Shown: one piece after another, positions 21,539 through 29,366 of the stretch
Layout: each line of letters opens with the position of its first letter
How positions within the stretch are numbered: position 1 is the stretch's first letter
NCBI GenBank assembly: GCA_031553655.1
Contig: JAVBLG010000100.1
Span: 1-29,384, forward strand
Length of the DNA: 29,384 bases
Source: JAVBLG01 sp031553655
Lineage (GTDB): Bacteria; Desulfobacterota; Desulfovibrionia; Desulfovibrionales; Desulfovibrionaceae
Reading direction: 5' to 3'
Notes under the pieces: model-generated
The model's input: the letters and a program-made list of their open reading frames with translations, nothing else
Told to the model about the DNA's origin: nothing
Databases searched by the model: none
Position numbers and translations under genes: made by a program

Positions 21539-24106
21539 ATGGATCTTCAAGATTTTTCCAACAAGCTTGCGGAAGCGACTAAAAAACTCACTCCGGAGGA
21601 ACGCGCTTCCTTAAAAAAGATTTTCGAAGGCATGTCCGCCGAATTACTTCAAGGCTCTTTGCCGGTTCGTGATTCCGCATCCTCTGCGGCACTCGCCTGC
21701 ATCGCGCCCGGAGAGGCGCGGGATGTGCCGGACGGCCCCACGGAACGGCATATAAAGCTCAAAAAGAACTTTTTGCGGCAAATACCCGCCATAACCATAC
21801 ATCGCGCCCGCATCATCACCAAAATGGCCAGAGAAAACCCCGGTCTGCCCAAGATTCTGCTGCGAGCCAAAAGCTTTCGCCATTGCTGCGAAACCGCGCC
21901 CTTGGTTATCCAGGATCATGAGCTTATTGTCGGCGCGCCTAACGGAGCGCCGCGCGCCGGAGCTTTTTCGCCCGATATCGCCTGGCGTTGGCTGCGCGAC
22001 GAACTGGACACCATCGGCAGCCGCCCTCAAGATCCTTTTTTCATTTCCGAAGAAGACAAAAAGGCCCTACGCGAAGAAATATTTCCCTTCTGGGAAGGTA
22101 AGTCTGTTGACGAGCAATGCGAAGGCCAGTATCGCGAAGCCGGGTTGTGGGAACTTTCCGCCGAGTCGTTCGTGTCCGATTGTTCCTATCACGCCCTCAA
22201 CGGCGGCGGCGACTCCAACCCCGGTTATGATGTTATTTTGATGAAAAAGGGCATGCTAGATATTCAGTGCGAGGCTGAGGAGCATTTGCGCGGGCTGGCC
22301 TATGAAAACCCCAACGACCTTGAAAAAATTTATTTTTACAAGGCCATAATTGAAACAGCCGAAGGGGTGATGATCTATGCCCGCAGGTTGTCGGAACATG
22401 CGGCGCAACTGGCCGCGCGCGAAAGCGACCCCAAACGCCGGGCCGAGCTGCTGAAAATTGCCGAAATCAACGCTAAAGTTCCCGCGCACAAGCCTTCCAA
22501 CTTCTGGGAAGCCGTACAGGCGGTATGGACAATAGAATCGCTGCTGGTGGTGGAAGAAAATCAGACCGGCATGTCCATAGGCCGCGTGGATCAGTACATG
22601 TATTCATTTTTCCGGGCCGACATCGATTCCGGCCGCATGAGCCGATACGAAGCCTTTGATCTGGCCGGGTGCATGCTGATCAAGATGTCGGAAATGATGT
22701 GGATTACCAGCGAGGGCGGTTCCAAGTTTTTTGCCGGATATCAGCCTTTCGTCAACATGTGCGTGGGCGGGCTCACCCGCGAAGGCCGCGAGGCCGTAAA
22801 CGAGCTAACCTATCTGCTCATGGATGCAGTGCGTCATGTGCGTATTTACCAGCCGTCGCTGTCCACCCGTGTGCACAACAAGTCGCCACAAGAATATCTG
22901 AAGAAAATTGTCGACGTCATTCGAGCGGGCATGGGATTTCCGGCCGTGCATTTTGACGACTCCCACATCAAGATGATGCTGGCCAAGGGCGTTTCCATTG
23001 AAGACGCCCGCGATTACTGCCTGATGGGCTGCGTTGAGCCGCAAAAATCCGGTCGTCTGTACCAGTGGACATCCACTGCCTACACCCAATGGCCCGTATG
23101 TATCGAGTTGGTGCTGAACCGTGGAGTTCCCCTGTGGTACGGCAAGCGGGTTTGCCCTGACCTTGGCGCGCTGGAATCTTTCGATACTTACGAAAAATTT
23201 GAAACCGCCGTAAGGGAGCAGATCAAATACATAACCAGATGGACCAGTGTGGCCACGGTTATTTCCCAGCGAGTGCACAGGGATTTCGCCCCCAAGCCGT
23301 TGATGTCCATAATGTATGAAGGCTGCATGGAATCGGGCAAAGACGTATCCTCCGGCGGGGCTATGTACAATTTCGGCCCCGGCGTGGTCTGGAGTGGACT
23401 GGCCACCTATGTGGATTCCATGGCCGCCATAAAAAAGCTGGTGTACGACGACAAAAAGTACACTCTGGCCCAGATTAACGAAGCCCTGAAGGCCAATTTT
23501 GCCGGTTATGAGCAAATAAAGGCCGATTGCCTGGCCGCGCCGAAATACGGCAATGACGACGATTATGCCGACCTCATCGCCGCCGATCTGATCAATTTTA
23601 CCGAAAAGGAACACCGCAAGTTCAAGACTCTATATTCGGTCTTGAGCCACGGCACCCTTTCCATATCCAATAATACCCCCTTCGGGCAAATGCTGGGGGC
23701 GTCGGCCAACGGGCGCGATGCCTGGACGCCGCTTTCCGACGGCATCAGCCCTACGCAGGGCGCGGATTACAAGGGGCCGACGGCCATTATCAAGTCGGTT
23801 TCCAAAATGTCTAATGACAATATGAATATCGGGCTGGTGCACAATTTCAAACTCATGTCCGGCCTGCTCGACACGCCCGAGGGCGAAAACGGCATCATCT
23901 CCCTGATTCGCACTGCCAGCATCCTGGGTAATGGTGAAATGCAGTTCAACTATCTGGATAACGATGTTTTGCTCGACGCCCAGAAACATCCGGAAAAATA
24001 CCGCGATCTGGTTGTGCGCGTGGCCGGGTACAGCGCCTTTTTTGTAGAGCTGTGCAAGGACGTGCAGGATGAAATTATCAGCAGAACCGTACTTACAGCG
24101 CTTTAG
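21539..24106 (+). CDS. cutC: Choline trimethylamine-lyase CutC, glycyl radical enzyme
   Basis: 855 aa. It cleaves choline to trimethylamine and acetaldehyde in the microcompartment lumen. Catalytic residues are visible: thiyl Cys C498 and Glu E500 in 'MGCVEPQKSGRLYQWTSTAY', and radical Gly G830 in 'RVAGYSAFF'. The C-to-G distance of 332 and a constant offset of 9 fit the Desulfovibrio alaskensis CutC numbering (C489, G821). Choline-pocket residues Y217 and D225 ('SYHALNGGGD') are present, which separates CutC from isethionate, propanediol or pyruvate relatives. This is the short type, without the long N-terminal extension of the enterobacterial enzymes. ATG 21539 follows GGAGGAAG; a longer TTG reading from 21503 was rejected. 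Confidence 0.96.
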   Translation: MDLQDFSNKLAEATKKLTPEERASLKKIFEGMSAELLQGSLPVRDSASSAALACIAPGEARDVPDGPTERHIKLKKNFLRQIPAITIHRARIITKMARENPGLPKILLRAKSFRHCCETAPLVIQDHELIVGAPNGAPRAGAFSPDIAWRWLRDELDTIGSRPQDPFFISEEDKKALREEIFPFWEGKSVDEQCEGQYREAGLWELSAESFVSDCSYHALNGGGDSNPGYDVILMKKGMLDIQCEAEEHLRGLAYENPNDLEKIYFYKAIIETAEGVMIYARRLSEHAAQLAARESDPKRRAELLKIAEINAKVPAHKPSNFWEAVQAVWTIESLLVVEENQTGMSIGRVDQYMYSFFRADIDSGRMSRYEAFDLAGCMLIKMSEMMWITSEGGSKFFAGYQPFVNMCVGGLTREGREAVNELTYLLMDAVRHVRIYQPSLSTRVHNKSPQEYLKKIVDVIRAGMGFPAVHFDDSHIKMMLAKGVSIEDARDYCLMGCVEPQKSGRLYQWTSTAYTQWPVCIELVLNRGVPLWYGKRVCPDLGALESFDTYEKFETAVREQIKYITRWTSVATVISQRVHRDFAPKPLMSIMYEGCMESGKDVSSGGAMYNFGPGVVWSGLATYVDSMAAIKKLVYDDKKYTLAQINEALKANFAGYEQIKADCLAAPKYGNDDDYADLIAADLINFTEKEHRKFKTLYSVLSHGTLSISNNTPFGQMLGASANGRDAWTPLSDGISPTQGADYKGPTAIIKSVSKMSNDNMNIGLVHNFKLMSGLLDTPEGENGIISLIRTASILGNGEMQFNYLDNDVLLDAQKHPEKYRDLVVRVAGYSAFFVELCKDVQDEIISRTVLTAL

Positions 24107-24137
24107 AGCGTTTTGCGAATGAAATGAGTGAATTGCT

Positions 24138-24168
24138 CTGACGGCCCGTGCGTTGGTAGGGACGTCAG
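24138..24168 (+). other. Hairpin in the cutC-cutD gap
   Basis: CTGACG.CCC pairs with GGG.CGTCAG (one G/A mismatch) around an 11-nt loop, about 31 nt after the cutC stop. There is no T-tract, so it is more likely an mRNA-stability or partial-termination element than a full terminator. Confidence 0.45.
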
Positions 24169-24225
24169 AAGCTGCCTGCGAGTTTAAGTTTGTTATTAAC
24201 CAAATGTAATTAATGCGTTGATTCC

Positions 24226-25155
24226 ATGATCGAAAGAAAAGCCCTTATATTCAACACCCAGAAATACAATATGTATGACGGACCCGGCGTCAGAACCATT
24301 GTGTTTTTCAAAGGGTGCCCGCTGCGCTGCCAATGGTGCTCCAACCCCGAGGGGCAAAAGCGCGGGTTCGAGGTGTTTTATAAAGTTGATCTGTGCGTCA
24401 ATTGCGGAACCTGCGCGGAAGTTTGTCCGTCCGGCGTACACGGATTCTCGTCGGACGGAAAACATAAAATAGAACGCGGCGCGCAATGCGTTGGTTGCCG
24501 CAAATGCGAAACAGCCTGCCCTCGGGCGGCCTTGGGCATATCCGGCCAAATGCATTCTATTTCGAATTTGATGGCGATTATTGAAGAAGACATGCCCTTT
24601 TACGAAACTTCCGGGGGCGGATTTACTCTGGGCGGCGGTGAGGCCTTGGCCCAGCCCGAAGCGGCGGCAAATTTGCTCATGGCCTGCAAACAAAAGGGCA
24701 TCAATACGGCCATGGAAACCTGTGGTTACGCAAAGCCGGAGGCCTTGTTGAAGGCTGCGGAGTTCACGGATTTGTTTCTGTTCGATCTCAAACATATGGA
24801 CTCGGAAAGACATCGTGCCCTTACCGGTGTTCGCAATGAATCCATTTTGAAGAACATGCGCCTGTTGTTGGAAAACAGGTACCAGGTCAAAGCACGGCTG
24901 CCACTTTTAACGGGGATGAACGACGATGAGGCGGCTCTTCGACAAATTGTAGATTTTTTGCGGCCCTGGCAGGATCGCAAAAATTTTAAAGGTGTGGATC
25001 TGTTGCCCTACCATAAATTGGGTGTGCATAAATACAGCCTGTTGGGCATGGAATATCCGCTGAAAGGCGAATACGGCTTTTCTGACAACGATCTGGAAAA
25101 AATACGGCTTTTTTTCGAGCGTAACGGGTTGGAAGTTTCAGTTGTTAAACACTAA
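24226..25155 (+). CDS. cutD: CutD, radical SAM activase of CutC
   Basis: 309 aa. It installs the glycyl radical on CutC using S-adenosylmethionine. The radical SAM motif is C31xxxC35xxC38 near the N-terminus. A ferredoxin-like insert binds two further [4Fe-4S] clusters (C57, C60, C63, C67 and C88, C91, C94, C98). 'GGGFTLGGGEAL' is the SAM-binding glycine segment. The length and dicluster insert are normal for glycyl radical activases. It lies 119 nt after cutC, which is wide for an operon, and I see no Shine-Dalgarno sequence before ATG 24226. Low expression relative to CutC is therefore likely and suits a catalytic activator. Confidence 0.95.
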   Translation: MIERKALIFNTQKYNMYDGPGVRTIVFFKGCPLRCQWCSNPEGQKRGFEVFYKVDLCVNCGTCAEVCPSGVHGFSSDGKHKIERGAQCVGCRKCETACPRAALGISGQMHSISNLMAIIEEDMPFYETSGGGFTLGGGEALAQPEAAANLLMACKQKGINTAMETCGYAKPEALLKAAEFTDLFLFDLKHMDSERHRALTGVRNESILKNMRLLLENRYQVKARLPLLTGMNDDEAALRQIVDFLRPWQDRKNFKGVDLLPYHKLGVHKYSLLGMEYPLKGEYGFSDNDLEKIRLFFERNGLEVSVVKH

Positions 25156-25239
25156 AAACAGCGTGGCCAACCTGCGTGGTATGATAATTTAACTAGTTGG
25201 ATAATAGGCGTTTTTGACTCGGTATTAAGGAGTGCTTCG

Positions 25240-26679
25240 ATGGTAGACAAGGATTTATTGTCCATGCAGGAAGCCCGCGCCCTGGTGCGCGCGGCCAGAA
25301 AGGCGCAGGCGGAATTTGCCGCCATGGGTCAAGAGCGGGTGGACTCCGTTGTAAAGGCTGTTGCTGATGCCGCTTTGTCCTGCGCCGGGGAACTGGCGGC
25401 CATAGCTGTGGAAGAAACCGGATTTGGCAAGGCCCAGGATAAAAAGATCAAAAACATTCTGGCCAGCGAAAAACTTTACGCGGCCATAAAAGATATGCGC
25501 ACCATCGGTGTAATTGCCGATGACCGGGCGAAGAAAATTGTGGAAGTCGCTGTGCCTGTAGGGGTGATCGCCGGGATTATTCCTTCCACCAATCCCACTT
25601 CCACAACCATTTACAAGTCGCTTATCGCCCTAAAGTCCGGAAATGCCATTGTTTTTACCCCGCACCCCAGCGCCAGAAAGTGCATCGGCAAAACAGTGGA
25701 GCTTATAAAAGAAACTCTGCACGCCATGAAGGTATGCCCGGATCTGGTGAGTTGCATGAGCGTGCCCACCATTGAAGGCAGCGCCGAATTGATGAAGGTG
25801 TCCGACCTTATTCTGGCCACCGGCGGCCCCGGCATGGTAAAGGCTGCCTACAGCTCTGGCACTCCGGCCCTGGGCGTGGGCGCCGGCAATGTGCCGGCCT
25901 ATATTGAGCGTAGCGCGGACATAGAAGACGCCGTAAGCAAAATTTTTGCCAGCAAAACCTTTGACAACGGCACGGTATGCGCTTCGGAGCAGTCCATAGT
26001 TACCGAGGCCGTGATTGCCGACAAGGTCAAGTCCACAGTAATCGCCCACGGCGGCTACTTCCTGGAAGGCGAAAAATTGGAAAAAGTAAAGCGGATCATG
26101 GAACGCGGAAACGGCACCATGAATCCCGATATAGTAGGGCGCGACGCCGCGCACATCGCCAGGCTGGCGGGCATTGACATCCCTCCTGGAACACGTCTGC
26201 TTGTTTCCGACGAAAAAGGCGTTGGCCCCCGGCATCCCTTTTCCAAGGAAAAGCTTACCGCTTTGCTGGCTTTTTATGTGGTCAGCGACTGGAAAGAAGC
26301 CTGCGAGCTATGCTGTTCCCTGCTGGAAAACGGCGGTATGGGGCATTCGTTGTCCATCCATTCGCGCAATGAGGAAGTTATCCGCGAATTCGGCCTGAAA
26401 AAGCCGGTGTCGCGCATGCTGGTGAACACTCCCTCCACTCATGGAGCGGTGGGCCTGAGCACTTCGCTTTTCCCGTCTTTCACTCTTGGTTGCGGAGCGG
26501 TGGGCGGAAGTTCCACTTCCGACAATGTAACCCCCATGAATCTGCTTAACGTCAGAAGAGTGGCCTATGACCTCGGCACCGTGGAAACAGGACCAGCCGC
26601 TCCGCGTTTTGATCCGGCTTCCATAGATGTGGACGCAATTACGGCCCTGATTGTGGAACAATTGAGAAAAATGTCCTGA
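25240..26679 (+). CDS. cutF: CoA-acylating acetaldehyde dehydrogenase with C-terminal encapsulation helix
   Basis: 479 aa. It oxidises acetaldehyde with CoA and NAD to acetyl-CoA inside the shell. The catalytic cysteine C247 is present in 'FDNGTVCASEQS', and 'GVGAGNVPAYIERSADI' is the family NAD/CoA loop. After the core ends at 'NLLNVRRVAYDL', a Pro/Gly-rich linker leads to a short amphipathic helix, 'SIDVDAITALIVEQLRKM', of the encapsulation-peptide type that targets cargo to the shell. The ribosome-binding site TAAGGAG is strong. It is the active partner of the cysteine-less homologue at 20055. The symbol follows usage in enterobacterial cut loci. Confidence 0.93.
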   Translation: MVDKDLLSMQEARALVRAARKAQAEFAAMGQERVDSVVKAVADAALSCAGELAAIAVEETGFGKAQDKKIKNILASEKLYAAIKDMRTIGVIADDRAKKIVEVAVPVGVIAGIIPSTNPTSTTIYKSLIALKSGNAIVFTPHPSARKCIGKTVELIKETLHAMKVCPDLVSCMSVPTIEGSAELMKVSDLILATGGPGMVKAAYSSGTPALGVGAGNVPAYIERSADIEDAVSKIFASKTFDNGTVCASEQSIVTEAVIADKVKSTVIAHGGYFLEGEKLEKVKRIMERGNGTMNPDIVGRDAAHIARLAGIDIPPGTRLLVSDEKGVGPRHPFSKEKLTALLAFYVVSDWKEACELCCSLLENGGMGHSLSIHSRNEEVIREFGLKKPVSRMLVNTPSTHGAVGLSTSLFPSFTLGCGAVGGSSTSDNVTPMNLLNVRRVAYDLGTVETGPAAPRFDPASIDVDAITALIVEQLRKMS

Positions 26680-26706
26680 ACTCGACAGCCTCTGACCGCT
26701 GAAAAT

Positions 26707-26718
26707 GCGGCCGGCCGC
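26707..26718. repeat. 12-bp palindrome GCGGCCGGCCGC
   Basis: A perfect GC palindrome lies between the aldehyde dehydrogenase stop and the shell-protein ribosome-binding site, followed by an A-rich stretch. It has no natural loop, so a strong hairpin is doubtful. It could mark a processing point before the highly expressed shell gene. Confidence 0.25.
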
Positions 26719-26753
26719 GAAACAAAATAAAAAATTATTCAAAGGAGATTGCC

Positions 26754-27038
26754 ATGTCCTCCAGCAACGCATTGGGAATGATTGAAACCAAAGGTCTTGT
26801 GGGCGCGGTTGAAGCTGCCGACGCCATGGTAAAAGCCGCCAATGTCACCCTTATCGGGCGCACCCAGGTGGGTGGCGGTCTGGTAACCGTGATGGTGCGC
26901 GGCGACGTAGGCGCGGTAAAGGCGGCTGTGGACGCCGGAGCCGCCGCCGCCAAAATTGTGGGTGAACTGGTCAGCGTGCATGTGATTCCTCGTCCTCATG
27001 CCGAAGTAGAAGTAATTTTGCCCAAGGCCGGTCAGTAA
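26754..27038 (+). CDS. Hexameric microcompartment shell protein (BMC-H)
   Basis: 94 aa, one BMC domain, the same length class as PduA and CcmK. The signature 'ALGMIETKGLVGAVEAADAM' and 'VMVRGDVGAVKAAVDAGA' is complete, and the chain ends shortly after 'HVIPRPHAEVE'. The pore loop at residues 39-43 is 'VGGGL', small and polar as in PduA-like tiles that pass small metabolites. It has the best ribosome-binding site of the locus (AAAGGAGATTGCC), expected for the main facet protein. A hairpin follows at 27055-27076. Confidence 0.95.
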   Translation: MSSSNALGMIETKGLVGAVEAADAMVKAANVTLIGRTQVGGGLVTVMVRGDVGAVKAAVDAGAAAAKIVGELVSVHVIPRPHAEVEVILPKAGQ

Positions 27039-27054
27039 AGATTCATACGTAAAT

Positions 27055-27076
27055 AAGGAGGGGCGCGCCTCTCCTT
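27055..27076 (+). other. 22-nt near-perfect palindrome containing a Shine-Dalgarno-like sequence
   Basis: AAGGAGGGGCG pairs with CGCCTCTCCTT (11 positions, one G-U). It contains TAAGGAGG, an ideal ribosome-binding sequence with no start codon at the right distance; the next ATG used is at 27107. It may stabilise the upstream shell-protein mRNA. Confidence 0.45.
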
Positions 27077-27106
27077 AAGTAACTTCCAGCCACAGGTGAA
27101 CCGGGC

Positions 27107-27823
27107 ATGGATGAAAAAGCCATAAAAGAAATTCTGGAATTGGTCATAAAGCGGGTAATGGAAGAAACTTCTTACCCGGTTCAAATCAGGGAACCGGGCG
27201 TGGTTGCGAGTCCGGTCGCTGGAGGCGGTAAGGCGTTTTCCCGGCCTGAACCATTAAGCAATGGTGATGCCATTCCTGTGGAGCTTTCCGCGCGTCATGC
27301 CCATCTAAGCGAGAAAGACGCTCTGGCTCTGTTCGGCGCTCCGCTCACACCGGCGCGGGATCTTTCCCAGCCTGGTCAATTTTTGTGCAAGGAGCGGGTG
27401 CGGCTGATCGGCCCCAAAGGGGTGATGGACAATGTTGCTGTTCTCGGCCCGTCCCGAAGCGCTTCACAGGTGGAGATCTCCAAAACTGACGCTCGTATGC
27501 TGGGCGTCGAAGCTCCGGTGCGCCAGTCGGGAGACACGGCCGGAACTCCGGGAATCATTCTGGCTTCCCAAACCGGCATCGTGGGGCTTGAAGACGGGCT
27601 GATTGTGGCCTTGCGCCATATTCACATGACTCCGGAAGACGCCGGGCGTTTCGGACTACGGGACAATGATCTTGTAAGCGTGCGCCTTGATGGCGACCGC
27701 CCCGTGATTCTTGAGAAAGTGTTGGTTCGTGTGAGCGACAAGTTTCGCTTGTCCATGCATATTGATTCGGATGAAGGCAATGGTTCCGGTTGGAAGACCG
27801 GGGTATGCGGCCGCATCATTTGA
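27107..27823 (+). CDS. pduL: PduL-type phosphotransacylase with N-terminal encapsulation peptide
   Basis: 238 aa. It converts acetyl-CoA and phosphate to acetyl phosphate and recycles CoA in the lumen. Zinc-ligand histidines are visible in the two PduL repeats: H64 and H66 in 'SARHAHLSEKDALALFG', H171 and H173 in 'LRHIHMTPEDAGRFGL', and H218 in 'LSMHIDSDE'. The first ~20 residues ('MDEKAIKEILELVIKRVMEE') form an amphipathic helix followed by a 35-residue loose linker, which is a targeting peptide and explains the length above the ~210 of Salmonella PduL. The ribosome-binding site is weak (CAGGTGA). The stop is 9 nt before the next gene's start. Confidence 0.93.
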   Translation: MDEKAIKEILELVIKRVMEETSYPVQIREPGVVASPVAGGGKAFSRPEPLSNGDAIPVELSARHAHLSEKDALALFGAPLTPARDLSQPGQFLCKERVRLIGPKGVMDNVAVLGPSRSASQVEISKTDARMLGVEAPVRQSGDTAGTPGIILASQTGIVGLEDGLIVALRHIHMTPEDAGRFGLRDNDLVSVRLDGDRPVILEKVLVRVSDKFRLSMHIDSDEGNGSGWKTGVCGRII

Positions 27824-27832
27824 GGTTTGACT

Positions 27833-28468
27833 ATGGATATGCACGAACTTGCCCGCCAGATCGCCCGCGAAGTACTTGCGCAGCTTGGCTCCGCTCCAGT
27901 TGTGAACGGAGCCAGGCCTGCGGGCTGGACATCAATCAACACCCCGATTGAAGAATGGGTGATGGTTCTTGGCGAGCGGGGCGCGGATTTGGTCGCTCGC
28001 GTAACAGAGGCTCTGGGCACGGGGGCCGGGCTTATTTTTTTTGGCGAAGACGCCGGAAGCCGCCCGCTCGCCCGCCATATTCTCCCCTTTCTCTCCTGCG
28101 CGGATATGGCCGACCTGGCCTGCGGCCGAGCTTCAGGCCGGGCCGCCGAGAAAGCGCTGCAACTGCTGCTTTCGGGCGTGAGGGTATATGTGCTGGAATT
28201 TGAGTATAAATCTTATCGCGAAACAGCGCCTTCAAGTCTGTATGCCCTGTACGAAGGCCATAAAAAAACGCTGGCCGCATATGGGCTGATTGAATGGTTC
28301 AAAAAACGCGAATCCTGGCATTCAACGGAAAATTTGATCACGGAAAAACATGTGCTGGAAGCCGGAAAAAGCGGGTCCACACTGATGGTTGTTCCGATCC
28401 GGGCCATAGTTACGCCTTTGGCGATTGATGCCGCCCGTAAATTCAATATGGTCTTTGAGAAACGTTGA
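27833..28468 (+). CDS. Uncharacterised microcompartment-associated protein with encapsulation-like N-terminus
   Basis: 211 aa. Residues 1-17 ('MDMHELARQIAREVLAQ') make an amphipathic helix like that of the preceding PduL, followed by a Gly/Pro/Ala linker, so it may be lumen cargo or bind the shell. The body has an alternating alpha/beta pattern ('GAGLIFFGEDAGSRPLARHI', 'SGVRVYVLEFEYKSYRETAP', 'LMVVPIRAIVTPLAIDAARK'). It reminds me of the small 'possible chaperonin' proteins of eut operons (TIGR02536-like), but that match is from memory and weak. No catalytic motif is obvious. ATG 27833 follows GAGGT with 6-nt spacing; an in-frame TTG at 27827 is less likely. Confidence 0.7.
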   Translation: MDMHELARQIAREVLAQLGSAPVVNGARPAGWTSINTPIEEWVMVLGERGADLVARVTEALGTGAGLIFFGEDAGSRPLARHILPFLSCADMADLACGRASGRAAEKALQLLLSGVRVYVLEFEYKSYRETAPSSLYALYEGHKKTLAAYGLIEWFKKRESWHSTENLITEKHVLEAGKSGSTLMVVPIRAIVTPLAIDAARKFNMVFEKR

Positions 28469-28495
28469 TAGAGTGATGCAAAAAGGAAAATTCCG

Positions 28496-28789
28496 ATGAT
28501 TATCGGCCTGGTAATCGGCAATGTATGGGCTACGCGCAAGGAAGATCGCCTTAGCGGAAGCAAGCTGATGATTGTGCGCAAAATCGACCCCATAGCGAGC
28601 GAGTCATTCGAAAGTTTTGTGGCCGTGGATTGCGTGGGCGCGGGCGCGGGCGAACGAGTGCTGGTTGTTTTCGGCAGTTCGGCGCGTACGGCCGTGCGCA
28701 ATGCTGAAGCTCCAGTGGATGCCGCCATTGTGGGTATTGTCGATGAAATGGAAATTCGCCGAGAGTTATGCGGGGCTGACGCGCCTTAA
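28496..28789 (+). CDS. EutN/CcmL pentameric vertex protein (BMC-P)
   Basis: 97 aa, the usual length of this family. It starts with the classic 'LVIGNVWATRKEDRLSGSKL' and contains 'VAVDCVGAGAGERVLVVFGSSAR' and 'DAAIVGIVDEMEI'. Pentamers cap the vertices of the microcompartment. The ribosome-binding site AAAAGGAAAA precedes ATG 28496. It is the only vertex protein in the window and is enough, in principle, to close a shell. Confidence 0.95.
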   Translation: MIIGLVIGNVWATRKEDRLSGSKLMIVRKIDPIASESFESFVAVDCVGAGAGERVLVVFGSSARTAVRNAEAPVDAAIVGIVDEMEIRRELCGADAP

Positions 28790-28808
28790 ACCTTTGGAGT
28801 GATAAATC

Positions 28809-29366
28809 GTGGACACGCTGGGACTTGTGGAAAGCAGAAGCATCGCCGTCGGAGCGGAATTGGCCGACGGCATGCTTAAGGCCGCCGGGGTGGAGCTGGT
28901 GCGTGCCGTAACCATATGTTCCGGCAGGTATATGATTTATATATCCGGCGACCGTGAATCCGTGCATACCGCAGTGGATTTTGCCCGGCAGTCGGGCCGG
29001 GCACTGGCGGGCAGTTTTGTTATTTCCAATGTGTCCTCCGAAGTCGCGGCCGCGCTGCATTCGGCCCGTTCGGCGGAGAAGGGCGAGGCCGTGGGTATTG
29101 TGGAGTGCCGCACTGTTTCCGCCGGGGTGGCCGCCGCCGACAGCGCGGTGAAAAAATCGAAAGTACGCATCCTACGGCTGGTAACAGGGCAGGGCATAAA
29201 CGGCAAATCGTATTTTGTGCTGAGCGGAGATGTGGCGGCGGTGGAAGAAGCGGTGGAGGCGGCAAAAAAGCATCTCGGCGACAGACTTGTGGAGGCCGTA
29301 GTGCTGCCTCGTCCTGAACAAGCGCTGGTAAGGGCGCTTACGGGCGGCAAAAGGGGAATCGAATGA
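28809..29366 (+). CDS. PduT-like tandem-domain shell protein with pore cysteine
   Basis: 185 aa, two BMC domains (about 3-80 and 92-178). It aligns over its length with PduT: 'LGLVESRSIAVGAELADGML' and 'AVGIVECRTVSAGVAAADSA', and it ends with 'VVLPRPEQAL'. C37 in 'VTICSGRYM' falls on the PduT cysteine that, in the trimer, holds a [4Fe-4S] cluster at the central pore. It may therefore pass electrons or an Fe-S cluster through the shell; this is by analogy. The start codon is GTG (28809) after GGAGTG. The stop overlaps the presumed next start. Confidence 0.9.
   Translation: MDTLGLVESRSIAVGAELADGMLKAAGVELVRAVTICSGRYMIYISGDRESVHTAVDFARQSGRALAGSFVISNVSSEVAAALHSARSAEKGEAVGIVECRTVSAGVAAADSAVKKSKVRILRLVTGQGINGKSYFVLSGDVAAVEEAVEAAKKHLGDRLVEAVVLPRPEQALVRALTGGKRGIE

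Noticed and set aside
22805..23614. 269-codon open frame on the minus strand inside cutC
   Set aside because: Shadow of the highly conserved CutC active-site region; no independent support.
21539..24106. Isethionate sulfite-lyase or propanediol dehydratase as identity of the glycyl radical enzyme
   Set aside because: The sequence around C498 (QKSGRLYQWTSTAYTQWP) and the pocket Y217/D225 match choline lyase, and the neighbouring genes fit acetaldehyde rather than propionaldehyde or sulfite chemistry.
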